NCBI GenBank assembly: GCA_964387425.1
Contig: CAYLXP010000026.1
Coordinates: 1-42,795 of the forward strand
Length of the DNA stretch: 42,795 nt
Source of the DNA: CAYLXP01 sp964387425
GTDB lineage: Bacteria; Verrucomicrobiota; Kiritimatiellia; UBA8416
Direction: 5' to 3'
The number at the start of each line of letters is the position of its first letter. The first letter of the stretch is position 1. Made by a program: the position numbers and the translations under genes. Shown piece after piece: positions 16,544 to 25,484 of this stretch. Under the pieces are notes generated by a model, which worked only from the letters and a program-made list of their open reading frames with translations, was not told the origin of the DNA and searched no databases.

Positions 16544-19438
16544 CTACGCCTCGAGCTCCAGCGTCACGATCTTGCCTGGCGCCGCCTCAACGGCAACAGA
16601 CGATGCATCGAGGAGTTCCAGTTCCGAAACACGAGTTTCGTTGAGATCCGTCAGGTGCGCTGACTTTAGCGTCGCTTTCAGGCGAACTGTACCGGTGATT
16701 GTCTCGCTTGTCGGATTGAACACCCGCAGGATGCAGCTCTCGCGATCCTGGGCCTGCTTGAATGCGGAGACCACGAGGTTGGCCGGTTCGACGGAGTAGA
16801 AACTCTCCTCAAGAGCCAAAGGCCCGGACTGATTGCTTGCTGCAATCTGGAACGGAGCCGGTGGCACGTTCAAGGCCTCGGCTTCGGCGTAAACGTCGCC
16901 CTCGGCCCAGTCCCCGGCATGCGGATAGAGCGCGTAGTCGAAGGTCATCTTGCGCTGAAGCTGGCTACCATCCTGGTCCGGGAATACCCCCACGGCCTCC
17001 CACCAGGTCACCACCATGTTGCCCATCGCGCGGAAGAGTGTCATGCGCAGTGTGGCATTCTCATCATCGCATGCTTCGTACTCGGTCATACCGGTGTGGA
17101 GTAGAGCCAGGCCGTGGCCATCGTTCGAAAGGTCGACAAAATGCTGCGTTGGAAGCGTCTGCATTTCCGGCCAGTACTCCCCATTCTCGTCCTTCACCGG
17201 CACACGCTGCCGCTCGTCGACGGAAAAGTGCCCCGAGGCGGAGGCATTCTCGGCCTTGATACCGGTTGGGAAGGCAATACGGAGGCGATGATTGCGAATC
17301 GTGTTGTCGATCTCCGTCCTAACGTCCACCCGCTTCGCACCCTTCTTGAGCGTCACTCGCGAGGCGATGACAAGCGTCTTGGTTTCACTGCTGCGCCGGC
17401 TCTCGCCGCGCACCCCACACTCGGGTTCGTGGGCAAAGGCGGGAAGTTCAAGGTGGTGCTCAATCGCAATCGTGGCCGATAGCGGACCATTCTCTTCGAG
17501 CCAGATGCGCGGATGCGAACTCAGCGTATTGAAGACCTGGTCGTTGTAGGGCGGATAGAAGGCCCAGTAGTTGCCTACGTCCCCGCCATCCTCGAAATAG
17601 TGCAGACCGTCGTAGGTCTTGCCCGACGCTTTCTCCGTCAGTGAGAATGTCCCGTTCGCGGCAACCTCAACCCGGAGGTGTTCGTTCTCGAGCACATTGT
17701 CTGCGGGAGAGAGCCCAACGCCTGTGCTCCGACGCATCTCGAGCCAATAGTGGTGGTCACGCTGGAAGCTCGATTTCGGTGCAAAACGAATAACCTTGTA
17801 GCCACCGGCCGGAATCTCGCCGGCATCGACGTGGAGCAGATGGCGATCCGTCTTGTATGGCCATGGGCGCGCCTGGCAATCGTGCACAGGGAAGGTCTTC
17901 TCAGATCGCGAGATTTCCTGTATCGCCAGTGCGTTCCCGGCTGCATCAATGGCGGACAGGCTCCACGCGCCCTGCCCTGCCGGTGTACAGACACTGGCGG
18001 CAAGCACCTCGCGGCGCGGACGCGGCAGTGGGTTGAAGACGACCAACACCTGTTCGTCTTCAGCGCACATCGAGAGGTCAATCTGCTTGAGCACTCCAGC
18101 CACGGCCTTGTCGTAAACAACGCTGCCGATCTCGAGTGCCTGGTTCAGGCGATAGTCGACATCGTTGGCGGTCTTATCCTGTGTCACGCCATTGATCGAA
18201 TCATGCGGATGGGAATCCAGCAGGTGCTTCCAGGCCACGTCGAGAAGACCACGCGGATACGGCGCACGGCCTCGCTCGCGGCGCGAGCGGGCTACAGTAG
18301 CCCCGTTGCGCCGCAACGGAGGCTCGTCATCAGGCCATACTTCACTAAGCAGCGACAGACTTGCCGCCAATGGCTCTGCCTTGCGCAGGATCACGTTCTG
18401 CGCCTGCTTGTTCAGGATCTTCAGGTAAGCGCGCGAGGTGAGCGCATTGCCGGAGCAGTCACAGGCAGGTCCATCGCGCAGCTCACCCTTGATCACGCGG
18501 AGCGAAGCGGGGTCAATCTCTTCGTGGAGCTTCTTCGCATAGGCTTCAAGCCGCTCGTGCACGTACTCCGTCTCCGGATCCTGTTCGTTCAGATCGCGAA
18601 CCATCGCACTCATGTCCGGATGCGGCGTTGAGAAATCGGTACCGTTGAGGAATAGCCGATGCTGCTTCGCCACGGTGTCATCCGTAGCAGCCCATGCATC
18701 TTCGGCGCCTTTCTTGAGTCGCTCGGCGTCGTATTCGTAGTGCGGGGCAATCATGAAGAAATCGTCGTCACCCCGATCCACGCGTGCATCATGCATGGCC
18801 GTCCCGGACATCGCGGGGGTGTAGCGAAACTCTCCGTCCATACAGTTCACACCGTACTTGGCATGCAGAAACGCATGGAAGTAGAAGTTGCCACGAGCAT
18901 GTTCACCCAGTCGCGTTGTCAACACACGCGTACCGTCGGGAGCCTCCCACATGAACTCGCTCTCGGGCGCGCGCTCTTTGGAAACCTTCTTGGCGCAGAC
19001 GATGAAGTCGATCCCAAACCCGGCATAGATCTGAGGAAACTGTGCCGTCTGGCCCCAACCAAAGGAGTTGTAGCCGATCATCATCGGTTTGCCGTACTTC
19101 GCCGCAATCCGAGTTCCGGTGAGGAGGTTTCGGACGAGACACTCTCCGTCGACCGGATAGAGATCCGGCAACGTGTACCAAGGGCCCACGGCAATCCGAC
19201 CATCGCGAATGTGCTTTGTCACGCGCTCACGATCCTGTGGCGCGACCTCAAGGTAGTCCTCAATCGGCGCCACCTGTCCGTCCAGCAGGAAACAGCGGTA
19301 ATCCGGATCCCGATCCAGCGTATCCAGCAACTGCTCCATGAACTCCATGAGCAGCACACGGTTCTTCCAAATCGGATAGCGCCACTCACGGTCCCAGTGA
19401 GTATGCGGCACAATATAGGCTGTCTTCGTCTTCTTCAT
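16544..19438 (-). CDS. GH38-like alpha-mannosidase family protein lacking the canonical nucleophile Asp
   Basis: From the ATG at 19438 (GGGAG ribosome site; a GTG at 19468 would add ten residues) the product has 964 residues and no signal peptide. PHTHWDREW (11-19) supplies the zinc-binding His14 and Asp16, and HPHDSINGV (from 410) the late zinc His. The nucleophile segment, normally Y-x-P-D-x-FG...QxPQI, reads GYNSFGWGQTAQFPQI (122-137): ungapped alignment puts Phe126 where the nucleophile Asp belongs. GH38 enzymes cleave alpha-mannosides by a retaining, zinc-assisted mechanism. Residues about 371-396 are a 26-residue insertion relative to the second GH38-like protein here, encoded by a palindromic DNA repeat. 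It may act on an unusual substrate or be non-catalytic. Confidence 0.85.
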   Translation of the reverse strand: MKKTKTAYIVPHTHWDREWRYPIWKNRVLLMEFMEQLLDTLDRDPDYRCFLLDGQVAPIEDYLEVAPQDRERVTKHIRDGRIAVGPWYTLPDLYPVDGECLVRNLLTGTRIAAKYGKPMMIGYNSFGWGQTAQFPQIYAGFGIDFIVCAKKVSKERAPESEFMWEAPDGTRVLTTRLGEHARGNFYFHAFLHAKYGVNCMDGEFRYTPAMSGTAMHDARVDRGDDDFFMIAPHYEYDAERLKKGAEDAWAATDDTVAKQHRLFLNGTDFSTPHPDMSAMVRDLNEQDPETEYVHERLEAYAKKLHEEIDPASLRVIKGELRDGPACDCSGNALTSRAYLKILNKQAQNVILRKAEPLAASLSLLSEVWPDDEPPLRRNGATVARSRRERGRAPYPRGLLDVAWKHLLDSHPHDSINGVTQDKTANDVDYRLNQALEIGSVVYDKAVAGVLKQIDLSMCAEDEQVLVVFNPLPRPRREVLAASVCTPAGQGAWSLSAIDAAGNALAIQEISRSEKTFPVHDCQARPWPYKTDRHLLHVDAGEIPAGGYKVIRFAPKSSFQRDHHYWLEMRRSTGVGLSPADNVLENEHLRVEVAANGTFSLTEKASGKTYDGLHYFEDGGDVGNYWAFYPPYNDQVFNTLSSHPRIWLEENGPLSATIAIEHHLELPAFAHEPECGVRGESRRSSETKTLVIASRVTLKKGAKRVDVRTEIDNTIRNHRLRIAFPTGIKAENASASGHFSVDERQRVPVKDENGEYWPEMQTLPTQHFVDLSNDGHGLALLHTGMTEYEACDDENATLRMTLFRAMGNMVVTWWEAVGVFPDQDGSQLQRKMTFDYALYPHAGDWAEGDVYAEAEALNVPPAPFQIAASNQSGPLALEESFYSVEPANLVVSAFKQAQDRESCILRVFNPTSETITGTVRLKATLKSAHLTDLNETRVSELELLDASSVAVEAAPGKIVTLELEA
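18269..18323. repeat. Palindromic repeat inserted in frame within the GH38-like gene
   Basis: Two 27-base arms (18269-18295 and 18297-18323) around one base match at 21 of 27 positions when one is inverted. The minus strand encodes EPPLRRNGATVARSRRERG. The half GTAGCCCGCTCGCGCCGCGA recurs exactly at 25310-25329 in another gene, in the same reading frame (VARSRRERG). Comparison with the paralogue at 25755 shows 26 extra residues here. Confidence 0.8.
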
Positions 19439-19496
19439 CCACGATCTCCCGTGCAGAAAGAGTCTCACGTATGCCCGAGTGTTTCAACTGCGCCGA

Positions 19497-19510
19497 TGCA
19501 TCATTATGCA
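19497..19510. promoter_or_regulatory. Putative operator upstream of the first GH38-like gene
   Basis: TGCATCATTATGCA is a 5+4+5 inverted repeat 59-72 bases before the start codon. It contains GCATCATT, also found upstream of the GHL6-like gene and the second GH38-like gene. The remaining intergenic sequence 19439-19619 shows no gene or clear terminator. Confidence 0.35.
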
Positions 19511-19619
19511 CAGAAAACACATCAAAATCGCCACACACAGGAAAGGCATCTTCCCCCCGTCTGGCCTCGACAACCAGACACAAGAGGGCTACTTCAACGC
19601 AACTGCGAAGTTGCTGGCG

Positions 19620-21758
19620 TCAATCCACTGTCTCGACCACCAGCATGCTGTGCAGGCCGAGTGGCGGCAGGTCAACGGCAAACCGGCCGTCGTCCATCTT
19701 ACGTGGCTCCAACGTCTTTCCGCCGGGTTCAAGGTGGACCCGCGCAACGGGGCCACTCAGCACAGCGCTCATACCGGCCACCGGGATAATCTCGTCACGC
19801 ACCGGCTGAACCGCGACCGGGAGCGAAGAACGTCCGAACGAAGAGACTTCGTTGAGAAGATGAATCACTCGGCGCCGGGGCTTGTTCGGTACATTCTGCT
19901 CAAAATAGGATGCCTGCACGAGCCGCGGCCCGGTCACCGTATCCCGTTGTGGCTGTGCCGCGGCCTGGCGAACGGATTCGGCCATCAACGAGCGCAGATA
20001 AGGATACCCGAATCCGTAGTACGCGAACCCGACCTCGGGGCCCATGTAGGTGACGCGCCCCTGCCCAACGTTCCCGGTAATAACAGCAGGCTGGTTGTGG
20101 TGATACTTCCACGCGACCTCTCTGTCTGGTGCGGCCCCGAACATGACTCTTCGCCCCGGCATGCCGACCGTCCCCTTTACATGCCCCAGCGCGCACCATT
20201 GCCGCCAGAGCGCCTTGTCGACCCACTCGCCGCTGGCCAGCGTGTGCTCCTCAGGAAAGATCCTGAAGAACTTAGGCAGCCGATCGTAAACATGGTCAGC
20301 GCGGTAATTCGCGCCCAGCAGCTTCGCCATGCTGAACTGTTTTGTCCGATTGCCGTTTTCATCGGCCAGCGAGGTCAGTGACGTGGCAACAAGGCCGCCG
20401 CCAGACTTCACGAATTTTTCGATCTGCTCCTGTGCCTTTGTCGACAGGCATACCGTCGAGGGCAGAACAAGCACCTGCAGCCGGTCGAAATCCCCGGCTT
20501 CGAGCTGGCTGTCGCTGATTAGCTCCACGGGCAGATGTTCTTCCATCATCGCGCGCATCCAGCCCCTCACCGCCTTCCAGTACAAGTCGTCTGATTTATC
20601 CTGTCCGTAATGGAGCGCATTCACCGCCGACGCGACAATCCCGCAAAACCGCGTCGGGCGTGTGTGCTTAAGCCATGGCTCACGGACACGAATGTCGTCC
20701 ATCAGTATATTAAGCATCTCTTTCCGGCCTTGCTCCCTCGAGATCTGGGGCACCGCACCGTTGGCAATTACCGTCAACACCCGCGCCCGCGCCTCCACCT
20801 CCGGCAAGGCTGTGGTGGTGTCGACATGATGCGGGAGCATGGGGATGTGGACTTCTGACTGCTTCCCTCCTGCGGCGGAAAGCACGCGATGTATCGCAAA
20901 TTGAACATGCAGCGCGTCACCCTGCTTGTCGACATTCCAGAACTGCTCGACGGACGGGCTGTCGAGCACCGCGCATAGCCCATCCGGCGAATGGCGCCAG
21001 GATTCACTGGACCGGCCAACGCTCACATTCGCGAACAGCATGCAACCGGGGCGGACCTCGTGTATGGCGTCCCGCATCCGACGCGCATGCGCCTCGCACT
21101 GCTCATGCCACCACAGAACATAGCGGCGCAAGTTCGCGTCCTTCGGGTCCCCCGTCATGGGCACCTTAGCGCCCGTATCGCGCTTGTAGGCCTCAGCGCA
21201 ATGCGAGCATCTGCAATGCATCGGCCCCTGCGGATAACCGTCCAGCCAGATCCCGTCAATGGGGGCGTGTTGAGCCAACTCCACCATATACTTGATGAGC
21301 CAGTCACCACCTGGCGAGAGCAGGCAGAGTTCCTCACGGTGCCCGCTCCAGATCGCAGACGAATCGCGGCAGAGCATTTCCTTCTTATCTTTCAGCGCGT
21401 TCTGTTTCAGCGGCCCGCCAAGATAGGCAATCACGCGTATACCCAGTTGATGAGCCTGCTCAACCCCCTGCCTGACGGCATCATCAACAGAAAGGTTCGG
21501 CGCAATGGTGCCCATCTTTGACGGATACCAGGAATCGCCCCTGAGCTGAGCGGTAATGGTGACCGTGTCCGCACCGCTCTCGGCGATCATGGGCAGGGAC
21601 GCAAGCATCTTGTCCGCTTGCTGGGCATCAGCGCCAACCACGACACGACGATAGCTCTGCCTCAGCCAGTTTGCTTCAGCATGACTCGTCAGCACTGAAG
21701 AAAGAAAACAGGAAAAGACAAGAACAGGTAGCCATTTACCTTTAGTCGCTTCACTCAC
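19620..21758 (-). CDS. GHL6-like putative glycosidase with beta-galactosidase-trimerisation-like C-terminal part
   Basis: The N-terminal half resembles hypothetical glycosyl hydrolase 6 barrels: TITAQLRGDSWYPSKMGTIA, then AYLGGP, LLSPGGDWLIKYMVELAQ, DGIWLDGYPQGP and a CRCSHC cluster. The middle (VLVLPSTVCLSTKAQEQIEK and GGGLVATS) looks like the flavodoxin-like trimerisation domain of GH42-type enzymes, followed by a beta-rich tail. WLPVLVFSCFLSSVLTSHA is a signal peptide. The preferred start is the GTG at 21758, which has a perfect GGAGG 5 bases upstream; the ATG at 21770 is an alternative. The product has about 712 residues. Substrate unknown; a fucosidase- or galactosidase-like activity is possible but unproven. 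Confidence 0.75.
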   Translation of the reverse strand: MSEATKGKWLPVLVFSCFLSSVLTSHAEANWLRQSYRRVVVGADAQQADKMLASLPMIAESGADTVTITAQLRGDSWYPSKMGTIAPNLSVDDAVRQGVEQAHQLGIRVIAYLGGPLKQNALKDKKEMLCRDSSAIWSGHREELCLLSPGGDWLIKYMVELAQHAPIDGIWLDGYPQGPMHCRCSHCAEAYKRDTGAKVPMTGDPKDANLRRYVLWWHEQCEAHARRMRDAIHEVRPGCMLFANVSVGRSSESWRHSPDGLCAVLDSPSVEQFWNVDKQGDALHVQFAIHRVLSAAGGKQSEVHIPMLPHHVDTTTALPEVEARARVLTVIANGAVPQISREQGRKEMLNILMDDIRVREPWLKHTRPTRFCGIVASAVNALHYGQDKSDDLYWKAVRGWMRAMMEEHLPVELISDSQLEAGDFDRLQVLVLPSTVCLSTKAQEQIEKFVKSGGGLVATSLTSLADENGNRTKQFSMAKLLGANYRADHVYDRLPKFFRIFPEEHTLASGEWVDKALWRQWCALGHVKGTVGMPGRRVMFGAAPDREVAWKYHHNQPAVITGNVGQGRVTYMGPEVGFAYYGFGYPYLRSLMAESVRQAAAQPQRDTVTGPRLVQASYFEQNVPNKPRRRVIHLLNEVSSFGRSSLPVAVQPVRDEIIPVAGMSAVLSGPVARVHLEPGGKTLEPRKMDDGRFAVDLPPLGLHSMLVVETVD

Positions 21759-21795
21759 ATGAACCTCCATCTTCCGCGAATTCACTTGGATGGTC

Positions 21796-21866
21796 TCATC
21801 ATATATGAGTGCCCCACGGAGCAACAACAGCCACCTTGCATCATTCTCGCCACCTGACGCATCATT
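21796..21866. promoter_or_regulatory. Phased direct repeats of a CATCAT motif upstream of the GHL6-like gene
   Basis: TCATCATA at 21796 and GCATCATT at 21838 and 21859 are spaced 42 and 21 bases apart, that is, on one face of the helix. They lie 38-108 bases upstream of the start at 21758. The pattern suits a regulator binding direct repeats; its identity is unknown. Confidence 0.35.
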
Positions 21867-21892
21867 TTGATCACTTGATTGACGAGGGCCAA

Positions 21893-21949
21893 ACGATTCA
21901 GCCGGGACGATTCAGCCGGGACTGTCCCCACGCGCCGTCCCCACGCGCC
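21893..21949. repeat. Two adjacent tandem duplications (14-mer x2 and 13-mer x2)
   Basis: ACGATTCAGCCGGG occurs twice in tandem at 21893-21920, and GTCCCCACGCGCC twice in tandem at 21924-21949, three bases later. Noncoding; in the intergenic region 21759-22266. Confidence 0.9.
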
Positions 21950-22044
21950 CCTATTACAGAAGGGCATGACAACGGGTAGCGTGCCGAAAGTTCTGCAATT
22001 TCGCTAATGGCTCAAGTTCAAGGCGTTACCTAAGTCTGGCCAGC

Positions 22045-22187
22045 AATATCCAACAGCCAGCAAGGAATTCCCAATGTCCAAAGTGAGCGAGATCGGAGAA
22101 TGCGTTGCCTTTAGGCGTATCATTCGCATCAGTCGCTCTCCCCACTTGTTCGGTTGGATATTCCTTGTTCGATATTGGATATTCCTC
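22045..22187. repeat. AATATCCAA-type imperfect palindrome
   Basis: AATATCCAACAGCCAGCAAG at 22045 is mirrored by CCTTGTTCGATATTGGATAT near 22163-22182, with TTGGATATTCC also preceding it. The arms frame about 75 bases of unrelated sequence. It lies downstream of the next sulfatase's stop and may act as a 3' structure. Confidence 0.7.
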
Positions 22188-22266
22188 CAGGAATGTATCG
22201 AATGCAGGGCAGAGGGGGAATTTGCAGAAGATTCTGAACACAACCTTGCGGCATCGGCGGCGGCCC

Positions 22267-23589
22267 CTATTCCACACTGCCCGGCGTGACGTTCCCGGCA
22301 TCCCAGGCGTTCCACTTCTTGAGCAGGTTGGAGAATCGCTCGGGCTGCGTCTTGGAATGGTCGTACTTCTGCTTCGGATCTTGCGCCAGGTTGTAGAGTG
22401 CCGGCGACGTTTGCGCCCAGCCGTTGCGGACGAGCATCCAGTCGCCTTCGCGGATCGCCCAGCCATCCAGCTCGGGCCTGCTGCTCCATGCGTTATAGCG
22501 CCAGAAGAGCGCCTCGTGCGGAGCGCCCTCTTCTTTGCCCAAAATGAACGGCAGCAGGTTGACGCCGTCGAACTGCCATTCGGGTCTGATCTCGCCTCCG
22601 GCAGCGGCCAACGTCGTCGGCAGGATATCAAGGCTGATCACAGGTTCTTCGTACACCTTCGCCGCAGGGAGCGTACCCTTCCATTGCATGATAAACGGCA
22701 CATGAATACCGCCTTCGAGCATCTGGCTCTTGCCTCCACTGTATGGGGCATTTAGGGAGCCGTTGTCAGGGTAACCACCGTTGTCGCTCAGGAAAAAGAT
22801 CAGCGTGTTCTTTTCGAGCTTCTCCTCCTTCAGAACATCCAGCATGCGGCCAACGTTGTCGTCCATGCAGGCGATCATTGCCAGCGTGGTGCGGCGCAGC
22901 TCATCCTTAATGTGCGCGAAACGCTTGAGGTCTTCTTCCTTGGCCTCCATCGGTTCGTGCGGGGTGATGTAGGAGATAAACAGGAAGAAAGGATCTTCTT
23001 TGTGGCGCTGAATAAACTCAATCGCCTCACGCCCGAAGGCATCGGTGGAATACTCTTTCATCGTGATCGGATCCATGCCGCGCTTCATCTGCGTGTTGTA
23101 TTTGCTCGGCGTATCCGGGAAATAGATGTTCCCATCCTGCACCCAATACGACTCATCAAAACCACGCTTCGGCGGATAGGAATGGCGTTTACTGGTGACG
23201 CCCCACTTCCCGATGTAGCCGGTGGTGTAGCCCAGGTCTTTGACATAATTGGAGATCATCGGAATCGAGCGCGGGATGCCCGGATTGTAGGCCCACTCGT
23301 TCGACTCAAACCCAAACCGGTTCTGGTAGCGCCCGCTCAGTATGGCCGCGCGGGACGGTCCACACTGCGGCGCGGTCACATAACCCTGCGTAAAGCGCAC
23401 CCCGTTGGCCGCCAGCGTATCGATGTGCGGCGTGCGCACATCGTCCACCGTGCCCTGGCAACCCAGATCCCCATAGCCCATATCATCCGCCAGGACCACA
23501 ATCACGTTGGGTTGGCGTGCGTCCGCCGCGCTGCCAAACACAGGAAGCACGGCGACGGCCGCGCATACTAGCCATTTAGTGCAGTTCAC
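22267..23589 (-). CDS. S1-family sulfatase, secreted (CGPSR)
   Basis: A 440-residue arylsulfatase-type protein with signal peptide (about 1-22), LADDMGYGDLG metal site (33-43) and CGPSR with Cys76 to be converted to formylglycine; IGKWGVTS and FLSDNGGYPD follow. It starts at GTG with a GGGAGAG site upstream. It lies 153 bases downstream of the unrecognised secreted gene on the same strand, separated by an 18-bp perfect inverted repeat. The length is typical of short S1 sulfatases. It should remove sulfate from an oligosaccharide in the periplasm. Confidence 0.93.
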   Translation of the reverse strand: MNCTKWLVCAAVAVLPVFGSAADARQPNVIVVLADDMGYGDLGCQGTVDDVRTPHIDTLAANGVRFTQGYVTAPQCGPSRAAILSGRYQNRFGFESNEWAYNPGIPRSIPMISNYVKDLGYTTGYIGKWGVTSKRHSYPPKRGFDESYWVQDGNIYFPDTPSKYNTQMKRGMDPITMKEYSTDAFGREAIEFIQRHKEDPFFLFISYITPHEPMEAKEEDLKRFAHIKDELRRTTLAMIACMDDNVGRMLDVLKEEKLEKNTLIFFLSDNGGYPDNGSLNAPYSGGKSQMLEGGIHVPFIMQWKGTLPAAKVYEEPVISLDILPTTLAAAGGEIRPEWQFDGVNLLPFILGKEEGAPHEALFWRYNAWSSRPELDGWAIREGDWMLVRNGWAQTSPALYNLAQDPKQKYDHSKTQPERFSNLLKKWNAWDAGNVTPGSVE

Positions 23590-23622
23590 TACTCTCTCCC
23601 GTTTTCTTGTCCATTTCGGTGG

Positions 23623-23696
23623 ACGCGAACGGCGACGCGAACGGTAGACGATTGAGAGGCCTTCTACTCGTAATCCGCTCGCGTCGCCGTTCGCGT
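23623..23696. repeat. Perfect 18-bp inverted repeat
   Basis: ACGCGAACGGCGACGCGA at 23623-23640 is inverted exactly at 23679-23696 across a 38-base loop. Within each arm ACGCGAACGG and CGACGCGAACGG overlap as direct repeats. It sits in the gap between two minus-strand genes and could form a strong transcript hairpin. Confidence 0.9.
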
Positions 23697-23742
23697 AGAC
23701 CGATTCCCCGTCTTCACGCTCTCATCAAACTACTAAAGTAAC

Positions 23743-25386
23743 CTACTCTGCAATCACCACATCCAACTTACGGACTTCCGCCACGGTTTTGAGCGGACCA
23801 TGACTTTCGAAGATGAAGAAGGCCCACTCGATGCCGTGCTCCTCGTCGGGATCGCGGAACTCCGGCGAGTCACCTTCGAAGCCGACCCATTCATCAACCC
23901 ACAGGCCGCGCTGCCCGGGGAAGGCATTGGCGGCAAGCGACTGGCGGTAGAATTCCGTGACATCGATCTCCCCCTTGAAAACGGTCTTCTTCAATTCCGG
24001 GCGCTGCAGCTCCAGGTAGTCGGTCCCGCTCCACGCGGACTCCCCACCACCGGTCAGTGCGTCATGACTCAGCACACTGATCGGCACGCGCCACCAGCCG
24101 TTATGACCGTTGTTGCCGCCGTCGGTCACAAACGGATTGAGCGCATCGCAGGCGGTCGCAAGAAACCCCTTCCCATCCGCCTCTTCGGGCAGAACCCCGA
24201 CGGGCTTCTGGCTGTAGGAGCACAGCATAAACTCGGCGAGGCGATAGCGATCACGACGCTCCCTGAAATTGATGCCTATCGTGAGCTGCAGGTTGACCGG
24301 CTCCAACCGGGTCTTGAGATACTTCTCAACCATCTTCTGCTGGATCGGCAGCAGCTCCACTCCGTCGCGGGATGCGCCACCCGCGTATGCCAGCGTGTTG
24401 TCATGCATCTGCTTGATCAGACCGATCTCTCCGGGGCGGCCACTCTTGAGGTAGTCCTGAAACGCGTATTCGTCCAACTCCTTCCTGCAGTCCTCTACCT
24501 GCAGAGCGATTTCATAGCGAAGAAGGAATCGCTTTCCGCTCTTTCCGCTCTTGGCATCCTTGAGCACGTCGCCAGTTTGCGACCACAGCTCGGGCTGGGT
24601 ATGGAGCCGCATCGCCCAGGAGGGTTGCTCGCGATGGTGGATCTCGTTGATCGGACAGATCCATCGCAAGGGGTTGTAGCGGTTGTCGCTAATGAACGAG
24701 ATCTTGTCCTGCTCGGTCACGGCTACATGACCGAACGTCTTTCGAAGCAGGTCCCGGGTCACCTTTTCCGGGGAATCCACCACCGGATCGACAAGATCAC
24801 CTTTATAGGCATTCACCTTGCGGGCTGCCGGCAGCAGGAAGTCGTCCTGCCCGCGGTGTTTCTTCATCCATGTGAGGAACTTCGTCTGATAGCACTCGTA
24901 CGGCGTATGGTATGCCGACACCACCAGGTTGTGCCCCTCCGGCTTCGGGTGCGCCGGATGATAGTAGAACTTCGGGAGCGCATACGCTGACACCCAATCG
25001 CTGAACTGTCGCCGCAGCTCGGGACTCTCGCCGCAGAACGTATCCATCATCGCGCTGAGCGGCTGCAGCTTGCCGACACTATCGACCTCCGGAGAAAGAA
25101 AGTCGTTATCCTTAAACCACTGCACCTCCACCGCTACCTTCGGCGCAACCCCTTGCTCCGGGCTCCACTGCAGTATCGACTGCTCCGGAGTTGCGAAGCC
25201 CGCAGCCACCGGCAGCACCAACGCGATTAGATAGCTTCTTCTGCGGATACGGGCCGACGTTCCCTGTAGCCCAGTCGCGCCGCGACTGAGGCTCCCGCCA
25301 AAGCCGCGCTCGCGGCGCGAGCGGGCTACAAGAGGCGCGTCACAGCGGCTTTCCGCAACAGGCTCTAGACACTTCCTACAGTTCAT
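23743..25386 (-). CDS. Secreted protein of unknown function
   Basis: The ATG at 25386 has GGAG five bases upstream and gives 547 residues. I do not recognise the family. A hydrophobic signal-peptide core (YLIALVLPVAAGFA, about residues 51-64) is preceded by an unusually long N-region that includes VARSRRERG, encoded by a palindromic repeat (25266-25329). The mature part has motifs such as YYHPAHPKPEGHNLVVSAYH, WICPINEIHHREQPSWAMRL and WVDEWVGFEGDSPEFRDPDE, many aromatic residues, and scattered His/Asp/Glu that could serve a hydrolase. It ends with a strand HGPLKTVAEVRKLDVVIAE. Position between GH38-like and sulfatase genes suggests a glycan role. Codon use looks like its neighbours. Confidence 0.75.
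   Translation of the reverse strand: MNCRKCLEPVAESRCDAPLVARSRRERGFGGSLSRGATGLQGTSARIRRRSYLIALVLPVAAGFATPEQSILQWSPEQGVAPKVAVEVQWFKDNDFLSPEVDSVGKLQPLSAMMDTFCGESPELRRQFSDWVSAYALPKFYYHPAHPKPEGHNLVVSAYHTPYECYQTKFLTWMKKHRGQDDFLLPAARKVNAYKGDLVDPVVDSPEKVTRDLLRKTFGHVAVTEQDKISFISDNRYNPLRWICPINEIHHREQPSWAMRLHTQPELWSQTGDVLKDAKSGKSGKRFLLRYEIALQVEDCRKELDEYAFQDYLKSGRPGEIGLIKQMHDNTLAYAGGASRDGVELLPIQQKMVEKYLKTRLEPVNLQLTIGINFRERRDRYRLAEFMLCSYSQKPVGVLPEEADGKGFLATACDALNPFVTDGGNNGHNGWWRVPISVLSHDALTGGGESAWSGTDYLELQRPELKKTVFKGEIDVTEFYRQSLAANAFPGQRGLWVDEWVGFEGDSPEFRDPDEEHGIEWAFFIFESHGPLKTVAEVRKLDVVIAE
25266..25329. repeat. Palindromic repeat inside the N-terminal coding region of the unknown secreted protein
   Basis: GTAGCCCAGTCGCGCCGCGA at 25266 pairs imperfectly with TCGCGGCGCGAGCGGGCTAC at 25310-25329. 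The right half is identical to part of the repeat inside the GH38-like gene at 18269-18323, and both are read in the same frame as VARSRRERG. It extends the positively charged region of the signal peptide rather than breaking the frame. Confidence 0.8.
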
Positions 25387-25484
25387 CAAAACTCCAACAC
25401 TTCCATCCCACAGACCACCTTATTGACGTCCGATAAAGCCCAAATCACTAACACTTTCGGCATCCCTTGCACCGCGAAAAGATT

